A stretch of DNA of 64,000 nucleotides from Streptomyces actinomycinicus (GTDB lineage: Bacteria; Actinomycetota; Actinomycetes; Streptomycetales; Streptomycetaceae). The notes under the pieces were generated by a model. That model made no database searches, was not told where the DNA came from, and worked only from the letters and a program-made list of their open reading frames with translations. Shown piece after piece: positions 62,885 to 64,000 of this stretch. The stretch is taken from contig NZ_JAERRK010000012.1 in NCBI RefSeq assembly GCF_016741775.1, positions 160,108-224,107 of the forward strand. Reading direction: 5' to 3'. The first letter of the stretch is position 1, and every line of letters starts with the position of its first letter. Made by a program: the position numbers and the translations under genes.

Positions 62885-64000
62885 ATGAACGCAGACGGCC
62901 GTATCAGGCTCAACCAGACGCCCGAATGGACCGCGCTCGCCAAGCACCGGGAGGAGCAGGCCGGCACCCGTCTGAGGGACCTGTTCGCCGCCGAGCCCGG
63001 GCGCGGCACGGCGTACACGCTGCAGGTCGGTGACCTGTACATCGACTACTCGAAGCACCTGGTCACCGACGAGACCCTGCGGTTGCTGCGCGAGCTGGCC
63101 GCGGCGACGGACGTCTTCGGGCTGCGGGACGCCATGTTCCGCGGCGAGAAGATCAACGTCACCGAGAACCGGGCCGTGCTGCACACCGCGCTGCGCGCCC
63201 CTCGGGACGCGGTGATCGAGGTCGACGGCGAGAACGTGGTGCCGAAGGTGCACGCCGTGCTCGACAAGATGGCCGGCTTCGCCGACCGGGTCCGCTCGGG
63301 CGAGTGGACCGGCCACACCGGCAAGCGCATCCGGAACGTCGTCAACATCGGCATCGGCGGCTCCGACCTCGGGCCCGCCATGGCCTACGAGGTGCTGCGC
63401 AGCTTCACCGACCGCGACCTGACGGTCCGCTTCGTCTCCAACGTGGACGGCGCCGACCTGCACGAGGCCACCCGGGACCTGGACCCGGCCGAGACGCTCT
63501 TCATCATCGCCTCCAAGACCTTCACCACCATCGAGACGATCACCAACGCGACCTCGGCCCGGAAGTGGCTGCTGGACGCGCTCGGCGACGAGTCCGCGGT
63601 GGCGAAGCACTTCGTGGCGCTGTCGACCAACGCCGAGAAGGTCACCGAATTCGGCATCGACCCGGACAACATGTTCGAGTTCTGGGACTGGGTCGGCGGC
63701 CGCTACTCGTACGACTCCGCGATCGGCCTTTCCCTGATGATCGCCATCGGCCCGGACCGGTTCCGGGAGATGCTCGACGGGTTCCACCTCATCGACGAGC
63801 ACTTCCGCACCGCGCCCGCCGACTCCAACGCCCCGCTGCTGCTGGGCCTGCTGGGTATCTGGTACGGCAACTTCCACGACGCGCAGTCGCACGCCGTACT
63901 GCCCTACAGCCACTATCTGTCCCGGTTCACCGCCTACCTGCAGCAGCTGGACATGGAGTCCAACGGCAAGCACGTCGCCCGGGACGGCAAGCAGGTCGAG
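62885..64000 (+). CDS. pgi: Glucose-6-phosphate isomerase, 5' part (gene runs past the window)
   Basis: 372 codons from ATG 62885, open to the last base. PGI landmarks: VVNIGIGGSDLGPAMAYEVL, FVSNVDGADLHEATRDLDP, IIASKTFTTIETITNATSAR, WVGGRYSYDSAIGLSLMIAI, LPYSHYLSRFTAYLQQLDME and SNGKHV. These include most active-site residues; the C-terminal catalytic Lys region lies beyond the window. Interconverts glucose 6-phosphate and fructose 6-phosphate. Not overlapping the upstream RbpA-family gene. Confidence 0.97.
   Translation, partial: MNADGRIRLNQTPEWTALAKHREEQAGTRLRDLFAAEPGRGTAYTLQVGDLYIDYSKHLVTDETLRLLRELAAATDVFGLRDAMFRGEKINVTENRAVLHTALRAPRDAVIEVDGENVVPKVHAVLDKMAGFADRVRSGEWTGHTGKRIRNVVNIGIGGSDLGPAMAYEVLRSFTDRDLTVRFVSNVDGADLHEATRDLDPAETLFIIASKTFTTIETITNATSARKWLLDALGDESAVAKHFVALSTNAEKVTEFGIDPDNMFEFWDWVGGRYSYDSAIGLSLMIAIGPDRFREMLDGFHLIDEHFRTAPADSNAPLLLGLLGIWYGNFHDAQSHAVLPYSHYLSRFTAYLQQLDMESNGKHVARDGKQVE

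Overview
This is a high-GC actinobacterial chromosome segment, almost certainly from a Streptomyces. Evidence: strong G/C bias at third codon positions; many GTG (and one TTG) starts; ATGA/GTGA start-stop overlaps; a whiA locus; DUF397/DUF5753 regulators; a mycothiol-type isomerase; an RbpA-family protein; and only two TTA codons noticed in coding sequence. From memory, gene order matches the S. coelicolor interval from coaE down to pgi. No rRNA, tRNA, CRISPR, transposon or prophage was seen. It looks like core chromosome with small accessory insertions and many short tandem repeats.

Layout. 1-8.9 kb: 3' end of coaE, a TPR protein, small membrane protein, N-acyltransferase-like protein, methyltransferase, family-5-like uracil-DNA glycosylase, FUSC membrane protein, cytochrome P450, DUF899 protein. 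9-14.2 kb: an ABC exporter with an unusual low-complexity insert, then a HATPase / XRE-DUF5753 / DUF397 regulatory cluster. 14.7-25.2 kb: MocR regulator divergent from an AhpD-like protein, an orphan gltD, DUF1772, DUF2293, a uridine-kinase-like protein with no P-loop, CorA, a methyltransferase remnant, the pseudouridine pair psuK-psuG, a VOC protein. 25.2-35.2 kb: ogt, GDPD, MHYT protein, uvrB, terD, a TerD-FtsK/HerA-like fusion, a yybP-ykoY (Mn2+) riboswitch with TerC, and a ChaA-type antiporter. 35.2-49.2 kb: MFS transporter, aroQ, an amino-acid ABC operon, MBL hydrolase, mycothiol-dependent isomerase, uvrA, sugar kinase plus LacI regulator with a 30-bp palindromic operator, Rieske protein, XRE regulator. 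49.7-64 kb: uvrC-rapZ-yvcK-whiA operon, secreted M14 carboxypeptidase, gap, pgk, tpiA, secG, an RbpA paralogue, and the 5' part of pgi.

The strongest new signal is regulatory. uvrA, uvrB, uvrC, ogt and terD, spread over 24 kb on both strands, are each preceded by TGTCRGTG, exactly 8 nt, then TANNNT. This is the RecA-independent (PafBC-type) DNA-damage promoter described in mycobacteria. It ties nucleotide excision repair and alkyl repair to a TerD / TerD-FtsK-like pair of unknown function. Next to that pair sits a Mn2+ riboswitch upstream of terC. There the 3' strand of its closing helix is perfectly complementary over 9 nt to the ribosome binding site, which gives a readable on/off switch.

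Limits: everything is read from sequence and remembered family knowledge. Starts, promoters and hairpins are predictions.
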